Positions 1 through 8,304 of a stretch of DNA of 64,000 nt are shown one piece after another (the stretch's first letter is position 1; the number at the start of each line of letters is the position of its first letter). Under the pieces are notes generated by a model. The model searched no databases. It saw nothing but the letters and a program-made list of their open reading frames with translations, and was not told the origin of the DNA. Location of the stretch: NCBI GenBank assembly GCA_029934835.1, contig JAOZLL010000002.1, forward strand, positions 1 to 64,000. The letters are read 5' to 3'. The position numbers and the translations under genes are program-made. The DNA is from Flavobacteriaceae bacterium (GTDB lineage Bacteria; Bacteroidota; Bacteroidia; Flavobacteriales; Flavobacteriaceae).

Positions 1-287
1 AATTAGGAATTAGTTTTGATGCTAGATTATTTGAAAAAGTAACTAAAGGATTAGGCCCTTCTATCTACAAAGCTGATGCTGAATCTGTATCTTGCACACA
101 AGAAAGTGAATTAGCAACTGTTAAGAAAAACTTCTTAATGAAAAAATTAGGCTGTGCAGATGGTCCAAAATTGGATGCAGCTATTGTAACAGTTTGTGAG
201 AAATTAGGAAAATCTAATCGTAATAAATACAGAGCTCAATTCTACTACTTATTAGTAAAAGAAATGGGTAAAGAATCTGTTTACTAA
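1..287 (+). CDS. DUF2853 family protein, 3' part
   Basis: The open frame enters from the left edge and runs for 94 codons to a TAA at 285-287, so the N-terminus lies outside the window. The visible part holds 'KGLGPSIY', 'LATVKKNFLMKKLG' and the ending 'NKYRAQFYYLLVKEMGKESVY', which I recognise as the DUF2853 family, small soluble proteins of about 110 residues common in marine Bacteroidota. The function is not known. It is followed at once by an intrinsic terminator and is convergent with yaaA. The family call rests on remembered conserved words and not on a search. Confidence 0.8.
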   Translation, partial: LGISFDARLFEKVTKGLGPSIYKADAESVSCTQESELATVKKNFLMKKLGCADGPKLDAAIVTVCEKLGKSNRNKYRAQFYYLLVKEMGKESVY

Positions 288-315
288 GAATTCAACCAAA
301 TTTTATTATAATAGG

Positions 316-346
316 AACCGCTTGCCTTTGGCTTGCGGTTTTTTTT
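316..346 (+). terminator. Intrinsic terminator after the DUF2853 gene
   Basis: AACCGC (316-321) pairs with GCGGTT (335-340). An inner GCC/GGC pair closes a three-base loop, with a TT/TT mismatch between the two stems, and a T run follows. The hairpin touches the stop of the convergent yaaA gene. Confidence 0.85.
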
Positions 347-1094
347 ATCGTGTAAAAACCCATTCAGTTGTAGTAGACAACTTTTCATCAAAACCATAAG
401 CATTCACGGCAAAGGTTTTAAGTTTTTCGACATTTTCTATTTGATTATCTATTGCAAAACGTGTCATCATTCCTCTGGCTTTTTTTGCATAAAAACTAAT
501 AACCTTGTATTGTCCATTTTTAAAATCTTTAAAAATTGGTGTAATTATTTTAGCCTTAAGATTTTTTGGTTTTATGATTTTGAAATATTCATTACTCGCT
601 AAGTTTACAACTACCTCATCAGTCTTTAGTTCATTGTTAATTTCATTGGTCACTTTTTCTCCCCAAAACTCATAGAGGTTTTTGTATTTGCTAACCTTCA
701 ATTTACTTCCCATTTCTAAGCGATAAGGTTTAATCATATCTAATGGTCTAAGTACACCATATTGGCCTGATAACATCCGTAACGTATTTTGCAAATAATC
801 AATTTTATTTTCAGAAATTGTATAAGCATCTAATCCCACATAAGCAGCTCCTTTAAATGCGTAAACTGCTTGTCTCAAATTGGTCACCTCTTTCCATTCT
901 TGATTTCTTTGCCAATTTAATTCAGCTAACTTATCAGAAATATGCATTAAATCAGCTAAGTTTTTTGGAGATTTTGAACCTAATACCACATTGAGCTTAT
1001 CTGCTTCTTTTGTGAATATGGTTTCACTTGTTCTTAGTGTTGGTACAAGTGATTCATAATCTAATGTCTTAGCTGGTGAAAGTAGAATTCTCAT
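345..1094 (-). CDS. yaaA: Peroxide stress protein YaaA (DUF328)
   Basis: The 249-residue protein matches the usual length of the YaaA family and begins with the family signature 'MRILLSPAKTLDYES'. Other family words are 'AVYAFKGAAYVGLDA', 'LRMLSGQYGVLRPLD' and 'FWGEKVT'. In E. coli YaaA lowers free intracellular iron during hydrogen peroxide stress, and the protein is cytosolic and binds DNA. The start is the ATG at 1092-1094, the only one that keeps the signature. The stop of the acetyltransferase-like gene lies 3 bases upstream, so the two are almost certainly co-transcribed. I see no missing region. The role here is inferred from the family. Confidence 0.9.
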   Translation of the reverse strand: MRILLSPAKTLDYESLVPTLRTSETIFTKEADKLNVVLGSKSPKNLADLMHISDKLAELNWQRNQEWKEVTNLRQAVYAFKGAAYVGLDAYTISENKIDYLQNTLRMLSGQYGVLRPLDMIKPYRLEMGSKLKVSKYKNLYEFWGEKVTNEINNELKTDEVVVNLASNEYFKIIKPKNLKAKIITPIFKDFKNGQYKVISFYAKKARGMMTRFAIDNQIENVEKLKTFAVNAYGFDEKLSTTTEWVFTR

Positions 1095-1097
1095 ATG

Positions 1098-1727
1098 TTA
1101 TAATTCATTTATTCTATTTTGAAAAATATCCAAAAATTGTGCTACATGGTAGCCATCCATTAAACCATGGTGTACATCTATTGTAAATGGCATTAATTTC
1201 TTAGCATTTTGATCAAAATATTTTCCAAATACAAACTTAGGAATTCCTTTGCCTTTTTCATCACCATTTCTGGCATGTTTAATATTCGTGTAAGAAAACC
1301 AAGGTAACATACTTCCGTGTATAACTGCCAATTCGTTTTCTTTAGCCTCAAAATTGACACTGTTAGTTGTTTGGTTCTCTATCAATTCTTTACCAACTTT
1401 ATTATAACCTTCAACCGAATCATTAGAAGGAAAGTAACAAAAGAAAAAAGTATTGTCAGTATTTAAAACTGTAGAACCCATTATCATATTTTCGCTATCA
1501 TAGACTACTCCATCCTTTAATCGCAAACGAAATTCAGTAATACTATTTGCTGCTTCCGTTGCATAATAGTATAAGGAAAGTGTAAATGCTAGATTATTCT
1601 CCTTACAAAAAGAGTACAATTTAGTAACATCTATATTTAGACTAATACTAAAAAACGGATCTTCATAATCTTTAAAAAAATCGAATTGTCCTTTTCGATT
1701 CCAGGTAGTTGTGTTGAATTTAATCAT
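1098..1727 (-). CDS. Chloramphenicol acetyltransferase-like protein (CatA fold)
   Basis: The 209-residue protein has the type-A chloramphenicol acetyltransferase layout: N-terminal 'NTTTWNRKGQFDFFKDYEDPFFSI', a central 'WFSYTNIKHARNG' and C-terminal 'DVHHGLMDGYHVAQF'. The last holds the catalytic His of the HHxxxDG motif. Known members are trimeric acetyl-CoA-dependent transferases, and many chromosomal homologues have no proven resistance role. I chose the ATG at 1725-1727, because the eight codons upstream are not family-like. It is the first gene of a two-gene unit with yaaA. Its -33/-7 elements lie inside the terminator region of the fad operon. The substrate is unknown. Confidence 0.75.
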   Translation of the reverse strand: MIKFNTTTWNRKGQFDFFKDYEDPFFSISLNIDVTKLYSFCKENNLAFTLSLYYYATEAANSITEFRLRLKDGVVYDSENMIMGSTVLNTDNTFFFCYFPSNDSVEGYNKVGKELIENQTTNSVNFEAKENELAVIHGSMLPWFSYTNIKHARNGDEKGKGIPKFVFGKYFDQNAKKLMPFTIDVHHGLMDGYHVAQFLDIFQNRINEL

Positions 1728-1748
1728 AAGTACTCTACATTTGAAGTA

Positions 1749-1777
1749 CAAATATATTCAAAAGAAAACTTTGTCAA
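1749..1777 (-). promoter_or_regulatory. Bacteroidota-type promoter for the CAT-like/yaaA unit
   Basis: On the minus strand TTG (1777-1775), 18 bases, then TATATTTG (1756-1749) matches the consensus TTG/TAnnTTTG. The start codon lies 22 bases past the -7 element. The -33 box sits inside the preceding terminator stem. Confidence 0.55.
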
Positions 1778-1799
1778 AGCACAAAGCCTTGACAAAGTT
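1758..1799 (-). terminator. Intrinsic terminator of the fad operon
   Basis: AACTTTGTCAA (1767-1777) and TTGACAAAGTT (1789-1799) form a perfect 11-pair stem with an 11-base loop. In the minus direction it is followed by TTTTCTTTT. It lies 63 bases past the stop of the acyl-CoA dehydrogenase gene. Confidence 0.75.
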
Positions 1800-1862
1800 G
1801 AAATCTAATTTTTATAACCAATTTATATTAAAAATTATTCGTGTATTCGTGGCTATCAATTA

Positions 1863-3656
1863 CTAAAAACAATACTCATTTGCCTCAATAACTTGAGCCG
1901 CAATTTCCTTACGTAAAGCAATTATATTAGGATAATTAACATATTTAGTAAAGCGTTTTAATCCCATTAACATCATACGTTGTTCATCACCATCTGCAAA
2001 ATAAAGTATTGCTTCTTTTGCATTTTTAGAAATACTTTCAACAGCATTAAACAAATTGAGTTTTGCAATTGCTATTTGACCTGATGTTTTGTCCGCACCA
2101 TTCTTTATAGCTAGTTTTTCCGCTTTTAATATCGCAGACTCTGCCATATAAATCTCAATCATCAATTCAGATGCAGCTAGAATAAGTTGTTGATGGTTTT
2201 GCAAGTCCATTGCATATTTTTGAACAGCACTACCAGCCACCATTAAAAATGCTTTTTTAAGCTTCGCAATCATTTCTTTTTCTTCTGAAAACAATTCTGA
2301 ATAATCAGGTGTTTCAAAAGAAGGTATTGCCATCAAACTCTTACCTACTGCTGTTGCTGGACCAATTAAGTCAATTTTTCCTTTCATTGCTTTTTTAAGC
2401 AACATAGAAACCGTTAACAAGCGATTAATTTCATTTGTTCCTTCATAGATACGCGTAATACGCGCATCACGCCAAGCTGCTTCCATTGGTGTGTCTTCAG
2501 AGAATCCCATGCCTCCAAAAATTTGAACTCCTTCGTCTGTAACTTCTTGTACTGATTCCGAAACATAAACTTTTAAAATTGCTGCTTCAATGGCAAACTC
2601 TTCAAAAGCTTTCAGTTTAGCTTTAACTAAAGACATTCCACCTGCTTCTAGTTCATTGATCTTATTCTCAATATCTTTTGCAGCTCTATAAGATCCAGCA
2701 TCACTGACAAAAGCCTTAGTACTCATATCAGCTAATTTTTTTTGAATAGCACCAAATTGAGCAATTGGTGTTTTAAACTGAATACGTTCGTTAGCATATT
2801 TTACTGATTCGGTAATATCTCGACGTTGTGCATCAGTACATCCTGCAGCTAATTTAATACGTCCTACATTTAAAGAGTTTAAAGCAATTTTAAAACCTTT
2901 TCCTCTTTCTGACAACATATTTTCTACTGGTATCTTGGTATCAGTAAAAAACATCTGACGTGTAGATGAGGCTCTAATCCCTAATTTATGTTCTTCTTCT
3001 CCAAAAGTCACTCCATTAGAATTTTCTTTATCATATTCTAATACAAAAGCGGTAATATTTTTATCATCTTCTATACGAGCAAAAATTATAAAGATCTCTG
3101 CAAAGCCTGCATTAGAAATCCACATTTTTTGACCGTTAATTAGATAATACTTTCCATCATCAGATAATACGGCTGTTGTTTTCCCTGAGTTGGCATCACT
3201 ACCAGCTTCAGGCTCAGTTAAACAATAAGCTCCAAATTTTTTCCCTGCGGTTAAGTCAGGTAAATATTTCATTTTTTGTTCTTCTGTACCATATAGATAT
3301 ATTGGCATGGTTCCAATACCCGTATGTGCTCCATAAGCAGTCGATAAAGAACCTGATATACCTGAAATATAATCAGTAACTAACATGGTAGCCACAAATC
3401 CCATCCCAATACCACCAAATCGTTCTGGAATTGAAACTCCTAAGAAGCCCATTTCACCCAATTTAGTCATTGTTTCTCGTGTAAAAGAATAGTCCTTTTT
3501 TTCAAATCTCTCTCGGAAAGGTGCTACTTCTCTATCTGCAAATTCTTTGACTGCATCACGCATCATCTGTTGTTCTTCAGAGAACTCTTCTGAGATAAAT
3601 ATTTCGTCACTTTTTACTTCTCTGATTAGGAATTCGCCTCCTTTGATATTTGCCAT
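1863..3656 (-). CDS. Acyl-CoA dehydrogenase, long form with C-terminal extension
   Basis: The 597-residue FAD enzyme catalyses the first step of beta-oxidation (acyl-CoA to trans-2-enoyl-CoA). The N-terminal helical domain starts near residue 25. The flavin/substrate signature is 'AYCLTEPEAGSDANSG' near residue 145, and the C-terminal domain contains 'QIFGGMGFSEDTPMEAAWRD' and 'RITRIYEGTNEINRLL' near residue 415. About 170 residues follow the usual 380-residue core, as in mitochondrial VLCAD/ACAD9, which suggests long-chain substrates. It is the last gene of the marR-fadB-fadA operon, and a terminator follows. The FadA and FadB partners are encoded just upstream. Chain-length preference is inference. 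Confidence 0.93.
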   Translation of the reverse strand: MANIKGGEFLIREVKSDEIFISEEFSEEQQMMRDAVKEFADREVAPFRERFEKKDYSFTRETMTKLGEMGFLGVSIPERFGGIGMGFVATMLVTDYISGISGSLSTAYGAHTGIGTMPIYLYGTEEQKMKYLPDLTAGKKFGAYCLTEPEAGSDANSGKTTAVLSDDGKYYLINGQKMWISNAGFAEIFIIFARIEDDKNITAFVLEYDKENSNGVTFGEEEHKLGIRASSTRQMFFTDTKIPVENMLSERGKGFKIALNSLNVGRIKLAAGCTDAQRRDITESVKYANERIQFKTPIAQFGAIQKKLADMSTKAFVSDAGSYRAAKDIENKINELEAGGMSLVKAKLKAFEEFAIEAAILKVYVSESVQEVTDEGVQIFGGMGFSEDTPMEAAWRDARITRIYEGTNEINRLLTVSMLLKKAMKGKIDLIGPATAVGKSLMAIPSFETPDYSELFSEEKEMIAKLKKAFLMVAGSAVQKYAMDLQNHQQLILAASELMIEIYMAESAILKAEKLAIKNGADKTSGQIAIAKLNLFNAVESISKNAKEAILYFADGDEQRMMLMGLKRFTKYVNYPNIIALRKEIAAQVIEANEYCF

Positions 3657-3670
3657 TGTAGATGTTTTAT

Positions 3671-3705
3671 AGACTCAAGAATCAAGAGTCAAGAATCAAG
3701 ACTGA
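3671..3705 (+). repeat. Heptamer array (AGAnTCA x5)
   Basis: Five consecutive 7-base words: AGACTCA, AGAATCA, AGAGTCA, AGAATCA, AGACTGA. The array lies between the acyl-CoA dehydrogenase start and the four-helix-bundle gene stop. A related array in opposite orientation lies on the other side of that gene (4108-4135). Confidence 0.85.
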
Positions 3706-3737
3706 TTCTTACTCCTAAACAACTTTTGTCGTTAATG

Positions 3738-4090
3738 TTAAAATCTCGTTTGCATGCCTGTAATCATGCGTTGAATCTGTTGTATTCTATTTTCTAATTC
3801 TTTAAATTTTTCTTCATTAATATATTTTTCATTAAAAGCAACAATTAGTTGGGTTTCCCATTCAAAAGCGGAACCCAAACTAATTCCTAAATACTTGTTG
3901 AAATGTTTATCAGTATTTGTACTAGTACCTTCTGCAATATTTGAAGGAATTGAAACAGAGCATCTATTCATTTGATTCGTTAATCCAAATTTTTCAAAAT
4001 CAGGAAAAGATCTAGTTAATTCATATGTTTCTGAAACTAGCTTTATACTTTCTTCCAAATATTCAATTTCTTGAAATTATGTCTTTTCAT
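3738..4090 (-). pseudogene. Four-helix-bundle protein (S23/IVP family), frameshifted near the start
   Basis: From residue 2 of the long frame the protein reads 'EESIKLVSETYELTRSFP', then 'VSIPSNIAEGTSTNT' and 'YLGISLGSAFEWETQL', typical of the TIGR02436 four-helix-bundle family (about 115-120 residues). That frame has no ATG and could only start at the TTG at 4058. The expected family start is present one frame over: ATG at 4090 gives MKRHNFKKLNIW and then runs into a stop. Reading GGG in place of GG at 4055-4056 would join it exactly to EESIKLV. So one G appears to be missing: a true frameshift, an assembly error, or a shortened TTG-started protein. The gene sits inside the fad operon between fadA and the dehydrogenase and is flanked by heptamer arrays. 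The cellular role of the family is unknown; relatives are encoded in 23S rRNA intervening sequences, and the DGR protein Avd shares the fold. Confidence 0.8.
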
Positions 4091-4107
4091 AATTTTTTTA
4101 GCTTTTA

Positions 4108-4135
4108 GTCGGGTCAACTCTTGTCTCTTGATTCT
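4108..4135 (-). repeat. Heptamer array, inverted relative to 3671-3705
   Basis: Read on the minus strand, AGAATCA, AGAGACA, AGAGTTG, ACCCGAC follow directly on the TAA of fadA. AGAATCA is the same word as in the array at 3671-3705, but on the opposite strand. Confidence 0.7.
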
Positions 4136-5319
4136 TATTTCAACAACTCAAAAATTCCTGCAGCACCTTGTCCAGCACCTACACACATGGTCACCATTCC
4201 ATATTTTTGTTTGCGTCTTCGCATTTCATTAAAAAGTTGTACTGATAGTTTAGTTCCTGTACAACCTAATGGATGTCCTAATGCAATGGCTCCACCATTT
4301 ACGTTAACAATATCTGGGTTTAAATCTAACTCACGATGTACAGCAATAGATTGAGATGCAAAAGCTTCGTTAAGCTCTATCAATTCAATATCATTTAATT
4401 TCATGCCAGCACGTTCTAGTGCTTTAGGCACTGCTGCTACAGGTCCAATTCCCATAATACGTGGTTCCACTCCTACTGCTGCAAAAGACACTAGTCTTGC
4501 AATTGGATCAACATTGAGTTCTTTTACCATTTCTTCGCTCATAACTAGAACAAATGCTGCTCCATCACTCATTTGTGATGAATTTCCTGCGGTAACACTT
4601 CCTCCTGCCGCAAATACTGGGCGTAATTTTGCCAATGCCTCAATCGAAGTTCCTCTACGAGGTCCTTCATCGGTATCAACTACATAAGATTTGGTTTTCT
4701 TTTTTCCATTCGCATCTACATAAGTTTGCTCTACTGTGATTGGTACAATATCATTTTTAAACGTCCCATTATCTATAGCTTTTAAAGCTTTTTCATGCGA
4801 TTTGAATGCAAATTCATCTTGATCCTCACGAGAAACTTTAAACTGTTGTGCTACTGCTTCAGCTGTTAGACCCATTCCCCAATAATAATCTTCATGCCCT
4901 TCCTTACTTGTTTTATAATCTGGTACGGCACGATAACCACCCATAGGAATATAACTCATGCTCTCTACTCCACCAGCGATTATACAATCTGCCATTCCTG
5001 ATTGAATTTTGGCAATGGCAATACTTATCGTTTCCAAACCTGATGCACAATATCTATTAACGGTCATACCGGCAACATCATCAATTTTTAATCCCATAAG
5101 AGATACCAATCTACCAATATTTAAACCTTGTTCGGCTTCAGGCATAGCATTTCCAACTATTACATCGTCAATACGCTTTTTATCTAATTCTGGTACTTTT
5201 TCTAATAAATACTCAATGGTTTCAGCAGCCATTTCATCGGGTCTTTTAAAACGAAAAACTCCTCGTGGCGCTTTACCTACTGCTGTTCTGTATCCTTGTA
5301 CTATATATGCTGTTTTCAT
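4135..5319 (-). CDS. fadA: Acetyl-CoA C-acyltransferase (3-ketoacyl-CoA thiolase)
   Basis: The 394-residue thiolase catalyses the last beta-oxidation step, CoA-dependent cleavage of 3-ketoacyl-CoA to acetyl-CoA and a shortened acyl-CoA. All catalytic positions are visible: nucleophile Cys91 in 'VNRYCASGLETI', His349 in 'ALGHPLGCTG' and Cys379 in 'MCVGAGQGAAG'. Length is standard. It starts 13 bases after the FadB-like stop, consistent with tight co-expression of a two-subunit trifunctional complex. The stop codon is followed immediately by a heptamer array and then the broken four-helix-bundle gene. Confidence 0.95.
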   Translation of the reverse strand: MKTAYIVQGYRTAVGKAPRGVFRFKRPDEMAAETIEYLLEKVPELDKKRIDDVIVGNAMPEAEQGLNIGRLVSLMGLKIDDVAGMTVNRYCASGLETISIAIAKIQSGMADCIIAGGVESMSYIPMGGYRAVPDYKTSKEGHEDYYWGMGLTAEAVAQQFKVSREDQDEFAFKSHEKALKAIDNGTFKNDIVPITVEQTYVDANGKKKTKSYVVDTDEGPRRGTSIEALAKLRPVFAAGGSVTAGNSSQMSDGAAFVLVMSEEMVKELNVDPIARLVSFAAVGVEPRIMGIGPVAAVPKALERAGMKLNDIELIELNEAFASQSIAVHRELDLNPDIVNVNGGAIALGHPLGCTGTKLSVQLFNEMRRRKQKYGMVTMCVGAGQGAAGIFELLK

Positions 5320-5332
5320 GTTTTTATAATTT

Positions 5333-7732
5333 TTAATTACGAAGCGGTTTCCCAGTTTTCAATGTATGTTCAATACGTTCAAGGGTCTTTCTTTCTGTAA
5401 GCAAACTCATAATTGCTTCACGTTCTAGCTCTAACAAATATTGTTCTGATACAAATTGAGGTTCTGACAAATCACCACCTGCCATAATATATCCAAGTTT
5501 ATTTGCTATTAATTGATCGTGTTCAGAAGCAAAATATCCTGCTTTTAAACTATCTGTTCCGACTAAGAACATGCCTAAAGCTTGTTTTCCTAATACCTTA
5601 ACTTTCATTGGTGCAGGTTGTGTATAACCATCTTCTAACATCTGAATAGCATAGCGTTTTGCTACAGCAATTTGACGTGCCTCATTAACCACAACAATAT
5701 CTTTTCCTTTTTGGTAAAAACCTAAATCAAAAGCTTCATGTCCTGAAGTTGCTACTTTAGCCATAGCTAAATTGATAAAAGCATCTCGTAAACGATTGAG
5801 TTTTACGTCATCTTTTGCCCAAAGTGCTGATACACGACGTGTCATCTCTTTTGTACCAGCTCCAGCCGGAATAATTCCTACTCCGAATTCAACTAAACCT
5901 GTATAAGTTTCTGCTGCTGCAACCACTTTATCAACATGCATACTCATTTCTAAAGCTCCACCGAAAGTCATACCACGTGGTGTAATCAAGGTTGGAACAG
6001 ATGAATAACGCAAACGCATTACCGTATTTTGGAAGTGTTTTACTGCCATTGCCAATTCATCATATTCTTGTTCCACTGCCATCATAAATACCATAGCGAG
6101 GTTTGCTCCTACGGAGAAATTAGCTGCTTGGTTTCCTAATATCACTGCTTCGTATTCTGTTTCAGCTAAATCTATTCCTTTATTAATGGCTTCTAAAACA
6201 CCACCACCTAAAGTATTCATCTTAGATTGGAATTCTACATTCAGCACTCCATCACCTAAATGTTGGATACTTGCATCTGCATTACTCCATATAGTTTTCG
6301 CTTCCCGAATGTTATCTAAAATAATAAAAGCATCTTGACCTGGTATTTTTACAAATTCCTTTTTAGGAATATCATAATAATACTTGGCGCCATCTTTTAC
6401 GGTATAAAAAGAGGTGATTCCTTTTTCGAGCATTTCAGCTACCCATTTGTTAGGTATGAAGCCTTCAGCTTTCATCATTTCGATTCCTTTTTCAACACCT
6501 ATGGCATTCCATATTTGAAATGGCCCATGCTCCCATCCAAAACCGGCTTTCATGGCATCATCTAAACGATATAATTCATCTGAAATCTCTGGAATTCTAT
6601 TAGATACATATTGAAATAATGGTGCAAAAGTCTTGCGGTAAAATTCTCCTGCCTTATCTTTTCCTTTTACTAAAACTTTAAAACGATCAATAACATTATC
6701 AATAGTTTTAGTCAGTTCTAAAGTTGGGAATTTTACTCGCTCTTGATTTTTGTATTCTAATGTATCTAAATCTATAGACTGAATTGATTTTTTACCATCA
6801 ACTACCACTTTTTTATAAAAACCTTGTTTTGTTTTACTGCCTAGCCATTTGTTCTCCATCATTTTGGTTACAAAATCAGGAATGGCAAAGCTATCGTGCA
6901 TTTCGTCATTAGGAGCATTATTCGCTACGCCATTTGCTGTATGCACTAAGGTATCTAAACCAACTAAATCAACTGTTCTAAAGGTGGCAGATTTTGGGCG
7001 ACCGATAACCGGTCCCGTCAATTTATCAACTTGTTCTACAGTTAATCCCATGTCTTTTACGACATGAAAAAGGCTCATAATACCAAAGATACCAACACGA
7101 TTACCAATAAACGCAGGAGTATCTTTAGCTAAAACTGCTGTTTTTCCTAAGAATTTTTCACCATAGCTCATTAGGAAATCTGTTACGTCTTGCTTACAAT
7201 CTGGTCCTGGAACCACTTCAAATAACTTTAAATAACGTGGTGGATTAAAGAAATGTGTTACAGCAAAATGTTGTCTAAAATCTTCACTACGTCCTTTATT
7301 CATATAATGAATTGGGATACCTGAAGTGTTAGAAGTAATCAACGATTCAGGTTTACGATATTTTTCAATTTGTTCGAAAACAATCTGCTTGATATCCAAA
7401 CGCTCTACCACAACCTCAATAACCCAATCACAATCTGAAATTAGATGTAAATCATCATCAATATTACCAGTTGAAATTCTATCAGCAAAATCTTTATGAT
7501 ATATTGGTGATGGTTTTGATTTTAATGAAGCTTGCAAACTGTCATTTACTAAACGGTTACGTACTACTTTATCTTCAAGTGTCAATCCTTGAGATTTTTC
7601 TTTGTCGTTAAGCTCTCGTGGCACAATGTCAAATAAACGGACTTGTACACCGATGTTAGCGAAATGACAAGCTATTCCTGATCCCATTATTCCAGAACCT
7701 ATGATAGCTACTTTTTTAATCGCTCTCTTCAT
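5333..7732 (-). CDS. 3-hydroxyacyl-CoA dehydrogenase/enoyl-CoA hydratase (FadB-like)
   Basis: The 799-residue bifunctional enzyme performs steps two and three of beta-oxidation. The NAD-binding domain comes first, with GSGIMG at residues 12-17, followed by the 3HCDH C-terminal domains (for example 'HFFNPPRYLKLFEVV' and 'DTPAFIGNRVG'). The crotonase-like hydratase domain lies in the last third: 'GMTFGGALEMSMHVDKV' and 'LVEFGVGIIPAGAGT'. This order is the reverse of E. coli FadB, where the hydratase is N-terminal, and is usual for this FadN/YusL-like group. It lies 55 bases downstream of marR and 13 bases upstream of fadA, in one operon. No catalytic loss was noticed. Confidence 0.93.
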   Translation of the reverse strand: MKRAIKKVAIIGSGIMGSGIACHFANIGVQVRLFDIVPRELNDKEKSQGLTLEDKVVRNRLVNDSLQASLKSKPSPIYHKDFADRISTGNIDDDLHLISDCDWVIEVVVERLDIKQIVFEQIEKYRKPESLITSNTSGIPIHYMNKGRSEDFRQHFAVTHFFNPPRYLKLFEVVPGPDCKQDVTDFLMSYGEKFLGKTAVLAKDTPAFIGNRVGIFGIMSLFHVVKDMGLTVEQVDKLTGPVIGRPKSATFRTVDLVGLDTLVHTANGVANNAPNDEMHDSFAIPDFVTKMMENKWLGSKTKQGFYKKVVVDGKKSIQSIDLDTLEYKNQERVKFPTLELTKTIDNVIDRFKVLVKGKDKAGEFYRKTFAPLFQYVSNRIPEISDELYRLDDAMKAGFGWEHGPFQIWNAIGVEKGIEMMKAEGFIPNKWVAEMLEKGITSFYTVKDGAKYYYDIPKKEFVKIPGQDAFIILDNIREAKTIWSNADASIQHLGDGVLNVEFQSKMNTLGGGVLEAINKGIDLAETEYEAVILGNQAANFSVGANLAMVFMMAVEQEYDELAMAVKHFQNTVMRLRYSSVPTLITPRGMTFGGALEMSMHVDKVVAAAETYTGLVEFGVGIIPAGAGTKEMTRRVSALWAKDDVKLNRLRDAFINLAMAKVATSGHEAFDLGFYQKGKDIVVVNEARQIAVAKRYAIQMLEDGYTQPAPMKVKVLGKQALGMFLVGTDSLKAGYFASEHDQLIANKLGYIMAGGDLSEPQFVSEQYLLELEREAIMSLLTERKTLERIEHTLKTGKPLRN

Positions 7733-7787
7733 ATTTATAGTATTATATTATTAGTATTTATATTTAGATGTCTTACTTATAATTTTT

Positions 7788-8237
7788 TTACACTTTCTTG
7801 GTATCAAAGAAGGCATTTTCATTAATAAGTTTATTGATTACTTGTATTACTTCAAAGAAATTACGTAGTTGTTCTTCTGTTACATTTGCTTTGACCAAAT
7901 CATTAAATCGTAAAACAACCTCTTTGGCAAAAGCCCTTTTTTCCTTTCCAAAATCTGTAAGTTTTATTATAACTCCTCGACCATCTAGAGGATTTTTTTT
8001 ACGGTAAATCACTCCTTTATCTTCCATATTTTTTAATATTCTAGATAAACTTGTAGCTTCCATTCCCATATAAGGTCCTAAAGCTGTAGAAGGTGTCCCG
8101 TTTTCATAATCAATACTTAACAAGACAAAAGCTGTAGCCATAGTACTCTCATGTTTTGCAGCTTGTTCGTTGTACATTTTTGAAACAGCTTGCCAAGTTG
8201 CTCTTAAGTGATGATCTATGGATTCTTCTTTATGCAT
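7788..8237 (-). CDS. MarR family transcriptional regulator of the fad operon
   Basis: The 149-residue winged-helix protein has the MarR arrangement: dimerisation helices at both ends and a recognition region 'MGMEATSLSRILKNMEDKGVIYRKKNPLDGRGV' covering helix and wing. The ATG at 8235-8237 gives the normal family length; an upstream frame extension runs through the operators and is not credible. As first gene of the unit, followed by fadB, fadA and an acyl-CoA dehydrogenase, it most likely represses the operon and senses an acyl-CoA or fatty acid. Two near-identical palindromes lie immediately upstream of its promoter, so autorepression is expected. The ligand is inferred. Confidence 0.88.
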   Translation of the reverse strand: MHKEESIDHHLRATWQAVSKMYNEQAAKHESTMATAFVLLSIDYENGTPSTALGPYMGMEATSLSRILKNMEDKGVIYRKKNPLDGRGVIIKLTDFGKEKRAFAKEVVLRFNDLVKANVTEEQLRNFFEVIQVINKLINENAFFDTKKV

Positions 8238-8241
8238 TTTC

Positions 8242-8249
8242 CAAAGATA
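8242..8249 (-). promoter_or_regulatory. -7 element of the marR/fad promoter
   Basis: TATCTTTG on the minus strand fits TAnnTTTG and lies 4 bases before the ATG, so the transcript would be leaderless or nearly so. No clear -33 TTG is visible. The expected -33 area is occupied by the first operator palindrome. Confidence 0.45.
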
Positions 8250-8256
8250 TAAAAAA

Positions 8257-8276
8257 ATACTATGCACGCATAGTAT
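8257..8276. promoter_or_regulatory. Palindromic operator 1 (probable MarR site)
   Basis: ATACTATGC-AC-GCATAGTAT has perfect 9-base arms around a 2-base centre. It sits just upstream of the marR -7 element, where a bound dimer would block polymerase. Confidence 0.75.
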
Positions 8277-8286
8277 TTTTGAAAAA

Positions 8287-8304
8287 ATTATGCATGCATA
8301 GTAT
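8287..8304. promoter_or_regulatory. Palindromic operator 2 (probable MarR site)
   Basis: The core TATGCATGCATA is a perfect 12-base palindrome. TATGCAtGCATAGTATTTTT (8289-8308) repeats 8261-8280 in the same direction with one difference (C to T). The two copies are 28 bases apart. The site lies between marR and the divergent ABC genes and could act on both. Confidence 0.7.

Noticed and set aside
333-602. Plus-strand ORF of 89 codons
   Set aside because: Lies wholly antisense to yaaA and has no family-like features.
1840-1857. ATTCGTGTATTCGTGG near the fad terminator
   Set aside because: Only two 8-base units; too short to call an array.
3738-4058. Four-helix-bundle gene as an intact 106-residue protein
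   Set aside because: Would need a TTG start, while the family's own N-terminus is present one frame away.
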